Source: Sorex araneus (Eukaryota; Chordata; Mammalia; Eulipotyphla; Soricidae). Taken from it: 64,000 bases of DNA. A model generated the notes under the pieces. That model made no database searches. It saw only the letters and a program-made list of their open reading frames with translations, and was not told the origin of the DNA. This document shows positions 12,500 through 24,400 of the stretch, one piece after another (the stretch's first letter is position 1; each line of letters opens with the position of its first letter). Position numbers and translations under genes: made by a program. The stretch spans positions 215,852,500-215,916,499 of the forward strand of contig NC_073304.1 in the NCBI RefSeq assembly GCF_027595985.1, given 5' to 3'.

Positions 12500-15400
12500 A
12501 CTCACGTTGATGGACGGCCAGGACTGCGCGTGCTCGGCGTGGGCGTAGGCGGTGGCGGCGGGCGACTCAGGGATGGGGAAGCCGGCGCAGAAGGAGGCGC
12601 AGCGGATGGTGCCCACGTCGGGGCTGGGCGGGCCGGTGGGCACGGCCCACTCCTCCTCCTCGGACGGCTGCTTCTCGAAGCGCAGGCGGAGGCCGTCGAA
12701 GGCGCGCCGCGGGCTGAGCGGCCGGCCGGCGCCGTAGAGCTCCCCGCCGTAGGCCCGCGGCTTGGGCAGCGTGGCCGCCTCGGCCTGCAGCCAGGCGGGC
12801 GCGGCGCCCGCGTAGCCCGCGCCCTCGGCCAGCTCCGAGTAGCTGCGGCGGCCCTGGAAGCCGGCCTTGGCGTGGTGGCTGGGCGGCTTGGCGTAGGGCC
12901 GCTCGGCGGGCGGCGGGGCCGGGCCGGGCGGCGGGGGCGCGGGCGAGCGGCGCTGCGGGCTGGGCGACTGGCAGGGCGGCGGCACCGGCGAGCGGCGCTG
13001 CTGGGGCGAGGGGCACGGGGGCGCGGGCGAGCGGCGCTGGGGCCCGGGGGACTGGCACGGGGGGCCCGGGGGCGCCGCTCGGGCCGGCGGGGACGGCGAG
13101 GGGCACTGGGGACCGGGCGAGTGGCGCTGCGACAGCGGCGAGTGCCTCTGGCCTGGAAGATAAAGAGGAGGGGGTGTGGTGTGCCGGGCCGGGCCGGGCC
13201 GAGGGCCCCCCCACCTGCTCCCGGGAACGGCGCCCCCTCACCGCCACTCCGCGCCGGCTCCTGCAGCAGCGTCCTCAGGATCCTCCCCTGCAGCGCGCTC
13301 AGCTCCCGCAGCCGGCCCAGCTCCTCCGTGAGCTCCGTGTACGCCAGCGCCAGGTTCACCCTGCACAGCGGCCCACACCCTCAGGGTCAAGGCTGCACTC
13401 CTTGCCGGCCGTGACCCTGACGTGGGGTTCTGCACCCCAGCAGCTCTCCCCTCTCAACAGCAGAGCGCTCTGGGCCTCGGTTCCCTGACTGAGGGGAATG
13501 AGGCTGGGGACTCCCTGGGTGGGGTCTGAGCACCTCTTCTGCACGAAGAGTGTTTCCCTACCGCTCACAAGCTGCGGGGACCAGTGGATACAGAGGCTGC
13601 AGGCGTGGCATGGAGAGGCTAAGGCACGGAGGCCAACACTGTTTCTTTTTTTTTTTTTTTTTTGCTTTTTGGGTCACACCCAGCGATGCTCAGGGGTTAC
13701 TCCTGGCTTTGCACTCAGGAATTGCTCCTGGCAGTGCTTGGGGGACCATATGGGATGCCAGGGATCGAACCCAGGTTGGCTGCGTGCAAGGCAAACGCCC
13801 TACCCGCTGTGCTATCGCTCCGGCCCCCCGACACTGTTTCTATCTCCAAGCACACCTATGGTCCCCTGAGTACAGCCAGGAGTGATCCCAGAGCACCACT
13901 GGATATGCACGCAACCCCCCCACCCCCGAAAAACTGGTGCCACGGCATTCATAGTAGCTTTAGCTGCTGAGAATTTTCTCCCAGAGAGCATAAAAAGTTG
14001 AGTGTGATCCATGTGTCGGGGGCAGGCCCTGAAAGAAGTGCTCATTCTGGAAAGATCAGGGACCCTCCCTCATAGGCTATGAAGAGCCCCATTCCATAAC
14101 TGAAGACATGGCCTCCTTGCTTGACAGAGGTGCCAACTGATAAACTGGCACGCAACTCTGCCATGTCCATGTCAACTGGCCCAGCCTTTTGGAAAGACAA
14201 TGAGATTCCTCAAAGCTTAAGGATCTGAGCTGCTTCTTCCATCTGACCAAGCTAATCCACTCCCAGGAATACACCCCAAGGGCCCAAAAATACAATACAG
14301 AAAGGCCCTCTGCACTCCTCTGGTCATTGAAGCACTATTCACAATAGACTGTCACTGTCATCCCGTTGCTCATCGTTTTGCTTGAGCAGGCACCAGTAAG
14401 TCTCCATTGTGAGACTTGCTGTTACTGTTTTTGGCATATCGAATACACCACGGGTAGCTTGCCGGGCTCTGCCGTGCAGGCTAGATACTCTTGGTAGCTT
14501 GCCAGGCTCTCCAAGAGGGGCAGAGGAATAGAACCTGGGTCAGTTGCGTGCAAGGCAAATGTCCTACCCACTGCACTATTGCTCCAGCCCATTCACAACA
14601 GACAAAATCTGGAAACAACCTAACAAGAACAGATGACTGGATAAAGAAGCTCTGGTACATCTACACCACGGAAGACTACTCAGCTGTAAGAAAAGATGAA
14701 GTTGGGAAGGATCAATAGTACAGCCGGGAGGGCGTTTGACTTGCATGTGGCCGACCCAGGTTCCATCCCCGGCATCCCATATGGTCCCCCAAGCACCGAC
14801 AATTACTCCTGAATTGTAATCCCTGAGTGCCGAGCCAGGACTAAGCCCTGAGCATCACCGGGTGTGACCAAAAAAGCAAAAACATAAAAGAAATTATGAA
14901 GTCATGAAATTTGCTGATACACAGATGGGTCTAGAGAGTATCATGCTGAGTGAAATGAACCAGAGGGAGGGGGTCAGACACAGAGTGATCTCACTCATAT
15001 ACAGGATATACAGGAACAGAAGGGGGAACAACTCATGCTAAATGGCAACAGAAATGAAGAGCAGAAGTGGTCCTTCGTGAAAAGCCCGATACTGGGTAGT
15101 GTGGGGGACAGTCAGGGAAGGGTCCACCAGGACAATGACAGAAGGGAGTGGTCCCTCTGGACTGGGACTGAAGGGAGGTAGAGTGACATGCATGGTGGTA
15201 CCCTGTCAGTAACAGTATCGTAAACCACAGCGCCTAAAAGAGACATTGGTGGAGGGATGGGTGTTGGAACACCATACGGCTGAAACACGATCATGAATAA
15301 CTTTGTTATTCACAGTGATTCGATAATAATAATAATTTTTAAAAGTCTGCCTACTTCTAGCCCACTGCTCTTGCCGCCGCCTCCAAGCAGCCTCTGAGCT

Positions 15401-18400
15401 TTGCTGTGGCCTGAGTCCCCTGCAGAGATCTCAGTGGATGCCACCATGCACTGCCAGGGCCTCCCTCACAGGCTCGCCAGATTCTGGAGCTTGGTGGGGT
15501 GGTCCTGGATGGGGAAGGTCACAATCCCCTACATCTGGTCGGGACCCTGGTACCGGGAGGATGAATGGAACCGAATCGTCCACTTTCCTTTCTCCCTAGT
15601 GCCCACCTCAGGGCGCTGTCGATGCTGAGCTGGGCAGAGAAATTGCCCTCTTTTCCCTTCTCTTGGGGTCTCTGCCCAGAGCACTGGAGGTTCCTCCTTG
15701 CAGGAACTCTTCCTGAGCTCACAGAGGCTCCACCATGGACGGGGTCTCTGCCTTCATCTCTCTTCTGCTGGGAGAGCCCGGGAGGCAGGATTATGGTTTC
15801 CAGAAGAGGCTCTGACTAGACAGCGGCTAGGAGGAGTGAAGGTGTGAGGACCGATGTGAGCACGAGTGAGTGCGTCTGAGTGAGCATGTGTGTGCGCGCG
15901 TGTGTTCTGTGAGCATGCGGGAGGGTGTGCATGAGCATGTGAAGACTGATGTGAGCATGAGTACGCATGAGCATGTGTATGTGTGTTGTGTAAGCATGTG
16001 TAAAGGTATGTATGAGCATGCGTGAGAACATGTGAGTGTGCGTGTGAGAACATGTGAGTGTATGTGTGAACATGTGTGAGTATATGTTGATCATGTCTTT
16101 GTGAACATGTGCATGTGTGTAACTGCATGTGTGTGAGCATGTGTATAAGTGAACGTGAGTGCGCGTATGTGTAAGCATGTGTACGTGTGAGCGTGTCTGT
16201 AAGTAGTGGGTTAAGTACATGAGTGTGTGTTAAGTGTGTGTAAGTGTGAGGATGTGTAAGTGCATGTGAGTGGGCATTGTGTGTGTCTGTGTAAGTATAT
16301 ATGAGTGAGCATGCGCATAAGTATTGTGTGAGTAAGCGTGGGTACGTAATATGCGTGAATGTGTGTGAAAGTGCACAAGTGCGTTAGTGACCGTGCAGGA
16401 GCAACTGGGGCTCTGGGGGGCAGGAAGAGGCCGGGAGTGTGGCCTGAGCTCCCTCTCTCGCTGGCAATTCTTACTGGCGCAGGGAGCTAGGCGTCTCCCA
16501 CACTGCACGGAGGCAGACACAGGGGCTGGAGGCCGGCTCTCTAGGATGACAGGAGCAGGGGGTCCCTGTGAGCCCGCTGAGTTTGCTGGAGGGGTCCAGT
16601 GCTCCCACTCTTCGATCCCTCACCTGGACAGCAACTGTGTCCCCGCCCCTGGGCTGGGCTTGCAGAGGCTCTTTCCTGCCCCTCAGTGATAGGGGACGGG
16701 GGCCCTGGGGTGTGTCCTGGGCCCCTGAGAGTGGAATCTCAGGTGCCAGAGCAGGGGGACACTACACCAGCCGGGAGCTCTCACCTGCCACTGTAGTTCC
16801 CCCGCCCCTCCCTCTCCCTTGCCAGGAGTTACCCCAGTTGCTACCACCATGTTCCTCCCACCCTCCTCAAAGCCGAAGCAGGGCAGCAGGAAAGGAAGGG
16901 AGACGCCGCTGGGCCAGGCCAGCTAGAGCCCCCTGAGCCCCCTGGCAGGGAAGCGGCGGGGAGGCCTCCACCCCACCTCCCAGGGGGAAGGTCCCAGGCT
17001 GCTACATGCGCTCACGACCTGAATGACTCAGAGTAGAAAACACACTGCCAATTCAGTGGAAAAAATCTCAACTTGGCAGCCCAGCCAGGAGCGCTCACGT
17101 GCACCCAGAGCCGCTGCACTTCCTCCGGCCCACACCTGAGCGCTATTTTCCACCGTCTCAAGAGCCTGGGAAGGAGGGGCAGGTGCAGGGCGGCAGACAC
17201 CCTGGGGTGCCTCCTGATGGCTTACGTGATGGGGGCATTTCTGAGTCTCTCAGAACCTGAGCGGGACGCTGAGAAAACCCTGGACCATCTAAAGTACAGG
17301 CAGTGTGAGCATGTGTGCACCTGTGTGAATGTGAGCAGATGTGAGTATGTGTGAGTGAACACGTGTTCGTGTAAACATGTTAAACATGAATTCGAGCACT
17401 GTGAGCGTGTATGAATGTGTATAAGCATGTGTGAAAGTGAGCATGTGTGTCAATGTGAGTATATGGCTACATGTAAGTGCATGTAAGTGAGCTTATGTGA
17501 GCATGTTTGAGCATATGTGCATGTGTGAGCATGCATGCATGCGTGTGAATGTGAGTGAACCTGTGTGAGTATGTTTGACTGTGAGTTTGCCTGTGTGAGT
17601 GTGTATATATGTGTGTGTCTGAGTGTGTGTGATTTTGAGTGTGCCTGTGTGAGCATGTGTGTCTGAGTGTGTGGGACTGAATATGCCTATGTGAATGTAT
17701 ATGACCATGAGTGTGCCCATGCGAACATGTGTGTATGAGCATGTGTGACTGTGTGAGTGTGCCTGTGTGAGCATGTGTGAGAGCCTGTGTGTGTGAATGT
17801 ATGTGTACCTATAAGCATGTGTGCCTATGTGGGTGTGCCTGTATGAGCATGTGTGTGTGAGCAAGTGAGCACTTATGAGCATGTGTGACTGTGTGTGTGT
17901 GTCTGTGTGGGCATATGTGAGACACGTGTGTGTGTGCCTGTGAGCATGTGTGAATGTGAGCATATGTGTGCCTGTGTGAGCGTGTGATTTGGAGAAGGCT
18001 CCCTACTCCAATGTCACCCCATCGATGCTGCTGCTTTTCCCTGCACTTTTCAGAGAGGGGACCCCAGAGATGCACGAAAGTGAAGTCCCCTCCCCTGTCA
18101 GGAATCCCCACTGCATTGGTGGTCACTCTCGCCCTCTGCATGCCCGAGATCAGGCTGCGGACTGCTGCTCTGGATAGTGCTTTCCAGAAGGATCAGGGAA
18201 AGGGGCGGGGGAGAGGGTGAGGAGGAAGAGGCCGGGCACTTGGGACCTGGGCAGCAGCGGCCCTGCCAGAGGAGAGAGAGGCACTGCCAAACCCGTGTGC
18301 AGCTTCAGGGCTGCTCGCTCAGAGGCTGGCTCAAGGTCGCAGCATGGCGGGGGCAGAGAGCAGGGAGAAAGATGCTCTTGGCACCTCTGCCTGCTGAGCT

Positions 18401-21400
18401 GGCACCTTCGGGGGAGCCAGAGTGCAAATGGCAGAGCTGGCAGGAAGGAGGGCCCCTCCACAGCCAGCCTTTCCCTCTTGCATCCACTCGGCTTTCACTC
18501 ATTCTTTCCACGAACAACTCGGGAATCTCAAACATCAGACTGGAGACAATCGTCTTCACTGTCACAGTCAAAGGTGCGGAGCTGAGAAAGGTTAGGACCC
18601 CAATATCCTCCCCAGAACGAGGCCCCCTTTCCGTCACGGATACGCTGGGAAGCACCTGGGCTTCAGAGAGCAGCGTCCCCCTGGGGAAAAAACTGCAGGG
18701 AGGGGGCGTAGGTCAGCCCCTGGGCACGGGGTCAGGACTGAGCACTGGCCTGAGGTCGGCTGCTGGAGTGAGTCAGGCCAGGGCTGGGGCTGAGAGCTGG
18801 TTTCTTGGTCAGGATTGTGGATGAAGCCGGATCAGGGCAGGGGATGAGGTTCGAGTTAGGGATGGGTGATATTTGGGTTAAGATACAGGACAGCATTAGA
18901 TCAGACTCAGCGGGGACAGATGATATCCAGCGTTCCAAACCTCCTCGCCTGGTCCCTAGTAGCCTCTGCCTGGCCTCTGCCCCCTACCCCCCCACGCTGC
19001 CACCCAACAAAGGGCAACTTAGGGACCCAAGTTTCTACCCTGCAGACACACCCAGTCTCAGTCTTCCCGCCAGACCCTTGGGGAGGGACCAGAGGCACCA
19101 GGGCCGTGGAGCTGAGCGGACTTGAGGTTGTGGGCCGGGGGGGGAGGAGGAGGAGGAAGTCGCTCCGCAGCCGCGACATGCTCCACCACTTCCTCTCAGG
19201 CACCCCATGAGCCCCTTCGGGCTCCTCCCCGCTGCAACTCTCGGGGGCCCCAGCATCGGCTCCCCACGGCCACCCAGCAATGCTGTGGCCTGTACGGCAT
19301 GGAAGCAGGGTGCATGCCAGGCGGGGAAGTCTCAGGAGGGCTGTCCCTTTCTTTGCACCCCGGTGGCCCTGTCATTATGATTAGTGCCCCCTTCGAAAGC
19401 GATCTTGTTTGGCCAAGAGACCCTCTGATGCTCCTCAATGGGAGGGGGCGGGGAGGGGAAAGGGGGTCTTCCCAGATGCCGCTGCGAGGCCTCGGTACCC
19501 CATCTGCTCAGTAAAGGTGGGCTATTCCTTTGCCGCATGTTTTGGGAGAGTCCCATGAGATCCCGGAGAGCAACTGCCTCCCTTTGTGTCTGCGTAGACC
19601 GAGGGTGAGGGAGGGGGGCCCAGGAGCAGGGGGAACCAGGGGACGCTGGTCGGTGAATCTGGCTGCGGCCAGAGCGGGGCTGGGCCAGAGACCCGGTCCA
19701 AGCCCATCAGCCCCGCACACAGCGGGTGGGAGCCACGGCCTCCCGCTCACAGCGCCCGCTCCCCTCCCTGGGGACCCCAGCCCTCAGGGCTTCATCCCTG
19801 CGCGCACCAGCTGCCCTGACTGGAGATGTGAAAGAAAGGAAGTTGGGAGGGTGAGAAGCGTGAAGCGGGGGGAGACTCAGAGGCTAGGCTCTGGGTACAC
19901 GGGGGTCTCCGACTTCCGCCCTGACCCACCCGACACTGCCCTTGACCTCTGCGCAGTTTCCATCCCCTCTCAGTTCACACTTCTCCCCCACCACTAACCG
20001 CAGCCCACGCAGAGGCTTGTGGGCGGAGAGAGGGGGGCGGGGGTGGGCGGAAGAGCTGGGGCTGCGAGACTGAGCCCCCCACCTTGGGAAGGGAAGAGAA
20101 GCCTAGAGTCCTCCCCTCCCTGTTCTGCATGCCAAGCCCCCCAAGGCCCCCCTCGGAGCTCCGACAGGAGCCCCCTCCCCAGTGGGTCCTGCAGGGGTTC
20201 CTGCTCAGGCAGCCTCCCGAGCGGGGGGGGGGGGCCCACTCCCACCTCCCGCCTCTGGCTCCTGAGTCAGCCCGTGTGGCTCTTCCTCTGGCCAGCTCAC
20301 CCCGCCCTGGACACTGGCCACCAGGTGCTGGGGTAACTAAACAGTCTGGAGGTCAGAGGTGGGGAGGTGACAGTCTGGTCCGGGTGGACACCCCTTTTCA
20401 GAGGAACGCTGATGGCTGGAGTTTGGGGGTCAGGGGCTGGGATGGGGCCACGGCTGCTCATCTCCTCTGGGGCAGGCCCCACAGTGGAGTGGGGGGGGGT
20501 TAGTAAAGGCGGGAGTCCCTGAAAGGGGGGTATGTAAACTCAGTCCACACTGGGTGGGGGACAGGCACAGGCTGGACTCAGGAACCTCTGAACTTGGACA
20601 TCCCTTAGATGCTGTGCGCGTTGCATCGTGACTCCATCCCTTTGGTGCCCCCAGGCCCCGAGTTCCGCTCTGGGGAGAGCCCACACGGCAAACTCTCGCT
20701 GGCCTGGGGGGTCAGGCTGAAGGAAAGGAGGGGCTCGGGGAGCTGAGAGCAGATGATGGGAGGACGGGGAGGGAGCACCCAGGAGCGACCTGTTACCAAA
20801 AGGAGCCAGGTTTATGAGAAAATAAAACTCTGGGGGAGGGAGCACTTCCTCTGCGAGTGAGCCTTGCCAGCCTGGGGCTGTCCGGAGACTCGCCTGGGGC
20901 TGGCTGGGCGCGGCTGGCTCGGAGACAGGCCTGGCGGCCTGAGGCGGAGAGCAGGGCAGCCCAGGCACAGGCCAACTCCCACTGGGCAGAAGGCACCAGG
21001 CACCCCGGAGGGGCTGCTCTGGCCAGTCAAGCCCCCCCACCCTCAAAAGCATCTAAAGGGGAAGCGGTTCATGCTCTCAGTTACTAGCTGGGCCTCTGGG
21101 ATCCGCCGCGCCTGAGTGGCCCCCACTTTCTCTCACACCTTCCCCTCACATCTCAGCACCACTGACCTCGGGGTGTGAGGGAGACCCTGGAACAGGACAG
21201 GCGAAGCCAGCCCGGCCGGGCCACCGGCCTCCCAGGATGGGATTCGAGCCCCAGTTGACTGGGTTTTAGCGTTTCCCTAAAGTCCTTTAGGGGTACACAA
21301 CTCCTTGGGGGAGCCCTTCACTGCTGGGCTTCTAAGAGTCCTCACTGTCCGGCTTCTAAGAATGAGTCTTCTCAGAGCCAGAGGGACGCTATGATGTGGC

Positions 21401-24400
21401 TTCTAAGGGCAAGCAGGGGGGGCTCTGCTGGGCACAGGGCCTAGGATGGGTTCAGAACCCCCGCCACAAGCTGAGGGTGACCCCTCCCTGCAGAGCTCCC
21501 CCAAAGTCCCTCCGCAGCCTCACTGAGGGGTCTCAGCCTCCAGCTCCCCCTGCTGTCACGGCTCCCAGCCAGTCCCTCACCCTCATTCCTGATCATCCAG
21601 CAGCTGGGAGGAGGGTCGGGGAGCGCCTGCCTGGCATGCACAGGGCCCGGGGTTGGATCCCTGGTACATGAGCACCACTGAATGTAGCTCTGGCAGCCCC
21701 CAGCATTGGCAGGGAGAAACACCCCCCTAACCTCCCCCAAATATATATTTTTTTGCTTTTGGGGTCATACCCGGCGATGCACAGGGGTTACTCCTGGCTC
21801 TGCACTCAGGAATTACTCTTGGCAGTGCTCAGGGGACCATATGGGATGCTAGGAATCGAACCCGGTCGGCCGTGTGCAAGGCACATGTGCTATCGCTCCA
21901 GCCCCCACCCCTATTTTTTTTTCTTTTTGGGTCATACCTGGCGATGCACAGAGGTTATTCCTGGCTCTGCACTCAGGAATTACCCCTGGCAGTGCTAAGG
22001 GGACCATATGGGATGCTGGGAATCGAACCCGGGCAGCATGCAAGGCAAACGCCGTACCTGCTGTGCTATCACTCCAGCCCCCAAAAAATATTTTTCAAAA
22101 AATAAAAGAATATGGGTTTTCTTCCATTTCAAAACTAAAAAAAAAAGAATCAGACAGGAGGAAGAACCTTGTCCCACGGGTGACCCCATGAGGACGGGTC
22201 TCTGCCCTCAACCCCACCCCACCAAGGAAAGCAGGACGACTGGTCTTTTTTTGGCTTGGGGGTGCCTACTTGTTTGGGGGCCATACCTGGGGTGTTTGGG
22301 GGCCTGCGAGGCTAGTTCTCAAGTGCTCAGGTCCCCTCCCAGTCCCCCTGGGTGAAAGGAGGATGCTGATGCCATGTGCCACCTCACAGGGTTTTCAGCG
22401 GAAGGAGGTGTGCACCCTATTTCTCAGAAAGCGGGAGAGGGAGAGTTTGGTGCGGATGTGGAGGGCACTGGGCTCCCTCTGTGCGTCAGGCCCCTCATGG
22501 ACACTGCGACCCCTCACTTCCTGGGGCCTTTGCTTCCTGCAGAATTCCACAGGGACCCCCCCACCTGCTGCTGCCTGAATTCAAGACCCATCTCCCTCTC
22601 CTGAGATAGGGAGGGGTACAACGCGGCCCCAAAGAGTTGGTCTCCAGGGCATGGTTAACCCCAACAACGGCCAGGCCTTACTGCTGGGATAGAAAACGGG
22701 AAACCTCAGCAACCAGTGGACACAGCACAGCAGCCAGGCGGCAGCTGAAGCGTTTCTCTGGCCCTGACACCTCAAGAAGACAGACTTGGGGGCCGAGGAA
22801 AGGAGGGGAAATATTCCGAAAAGAAGTCCCCCCCCTACAGTGCTTCACAAGACCGACACCAATGGCCCTGGCAGAGGGGGCGGGACCCCGAGGTCAGCGG
22901 ATGACTTACTGATCGTCCCCGACTCTTTTCACCCAGGCCATGTCCCGCTCCGACTGGTTGGAAGCCAGATCCTGAGGGAGAAGTTGGGGAGGTGAGGCCC
23001 CCTGCCTCCCGGGGCCCCCTGTCTGACCTCTGAGAGGGAGGCCAACCCCCAGACCCACCGGCCGGTGCTCACCTGGGCCCGGGTCTCCTGCAGCTGCTTC
23101 AGCTCCCCCTGCAGCCGCTCGCACTCGGCCTGGAGCTGCTCCTCGCGCAGCTGCGCTCCCCGGGCCTCTCCCTGGGCAGCCTCCAGAGCCTCCTCCAGCC
23201 GCCTCCGCTCCAGCTCGCTCACACTCGGTGCAGGGCCCGGCCAGCCGGCTGGTGGGGGAGAGCATGCGGTCAGGCTGGGTTCTGCCCAGGGCCCCCTCCA
23301 CCCACCTGAAGCAGGGGAGCACACGAGAGCCACACAGCCTGATCTCAGCCCTCAGAGGGAGCGTCCTGCCCCCAAAGGCAGTGGGGAAGGAGAGGCCAGG
23401 GACTCCGCCTGACCTCCCCAGGGCCTCCGCTGGCCTGGCCCAAGTGTCCAAACATCTCCGGGGGCTTCCCCTGATCACACACAGCCTTAGACACGCCGCA
23501 CTCTGGGTGGGGGCGCCCTCTGCTGGTAAGAGCAGGAATTGCATGGGGGTCGCCTAGGATTGAGCCCCACAGGAGAGGATGGAGTGGGAGCTAGCTATCC
23601 GGTGAATGAGAGGAGGGAAGAGTTGATTTTAAAAAAGAAAACAGCATGAGGTGACTGTGAAGAAACAGTACTCCAGTGCTCCGGAAGGGGAAGCTGGCGC
23701 GTGTGCATGTCGGAGTGGGGGGTGTGGGGAACTCACCGTGACTCAGGCCGGACCCCCCTCTCAAGGCCAGGTAATGCACGTCCAGCTCTGCGCAGGGTGG
23801 GGTGGCGGCGGGCGGTGGGCTCCGGCTGGAGAAGGGCGCGTCCCGCAGGCCTTGTTGCTGCCGCAGCTGCTGCTCCAGCCCACAGATCTGCCGTAGGTGG
23901 GTCTCCACCAGGGCCCGCTGCAGGACAGCCAGGGGTGAGGGGCCCGGTGCCCGGACAGGCCTCACCCCCCTCAGCCCCTCACCCCACCACTACCAAACCG
24001 GCCTCTGAGTGTCCACTGAGGTCTGCTCCCTGCCACTGCAGTGCAGGCCAGTGCAGGCCAGACCCTGTCCCTGGCTCACAGGAACGCCCTGTCTCTCATT
24101 CGGACAACCCCCCCTTTATCGCCCCCCCCTACCCCGTGACCCATCCGTAAAGAGCTCGAGGGCTTCCTGTGCATCAGGGCAAACCATGCTCGCCATTATC
24201 GACCTCATCTCTCAGATGGGGGAAAACCGCGCCTCCCCATCTGACGGGCTTATCACTGGGAGAATGAGCGACTCCAGAGATAAGAGGGGCCTCCACCACA
24301 TGCAGGCGCACTGAGCATGAGAGCAAGGCACTTGTGCCCCAGCGGTGGCGGGGTTGGCTCCCTTTCTCAGAGGCTGGAGTCACAGCGAGGAGTTGCCAGA

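Larger units (their letters stand above)
14140..15335 (+). mobile_element. LINE-1 3' end, interrupted by two SINEs
   Basis: Fragments in order: gattcctcaaagcttaag, catt(g)aagcactattcacaa, ggaaacaacc...gactggataaagaagctctg, then gagagtatcatgctgagtga and a 3' end with gaacaccatacggctgaaac. These match the mammalian L1 ORF2 end and 3' UTR from memory. No intact ORF remains. Confidence 0.8.
13361..22909 (-). other. TBKBP1 intron 7 (9.5 kb)
   Basis: Largest TBKBP1 intron. It holds one SINE at its 3' end, an L1 3' end with two insertions (14.1-15.3 kb), two long TG/CA arrays (15.84-16.39 and 17.30-17.99 kb) and a SINE cluster at 21.6-22.1 kb. About 18.0-21.6 kb is GC-rich single-copy-looking sequence with no recognised exon. 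Confidence 0.8.

Noticed and set aside
12458-13414. 318-codon plus-strand ORF
   Set aside because: It is antisense to TBKBP1 exons 8-9; its Gly/Arg/Ala bias comes from the GC-rich exon, and it runs into a CA-repeat-derived Cys/Val start.
14140-15335. Functional L1 ORF2
   Set aside because: Only the 3' end is present, broken by two insertions and stops.
3313-17990. CRISPR-like or satellite arrays in the TG-rich regions
   Set aside because: No constant repeat with unique spacers; simply degenerate dinucleotide-rich DNA in a mammalian genome.
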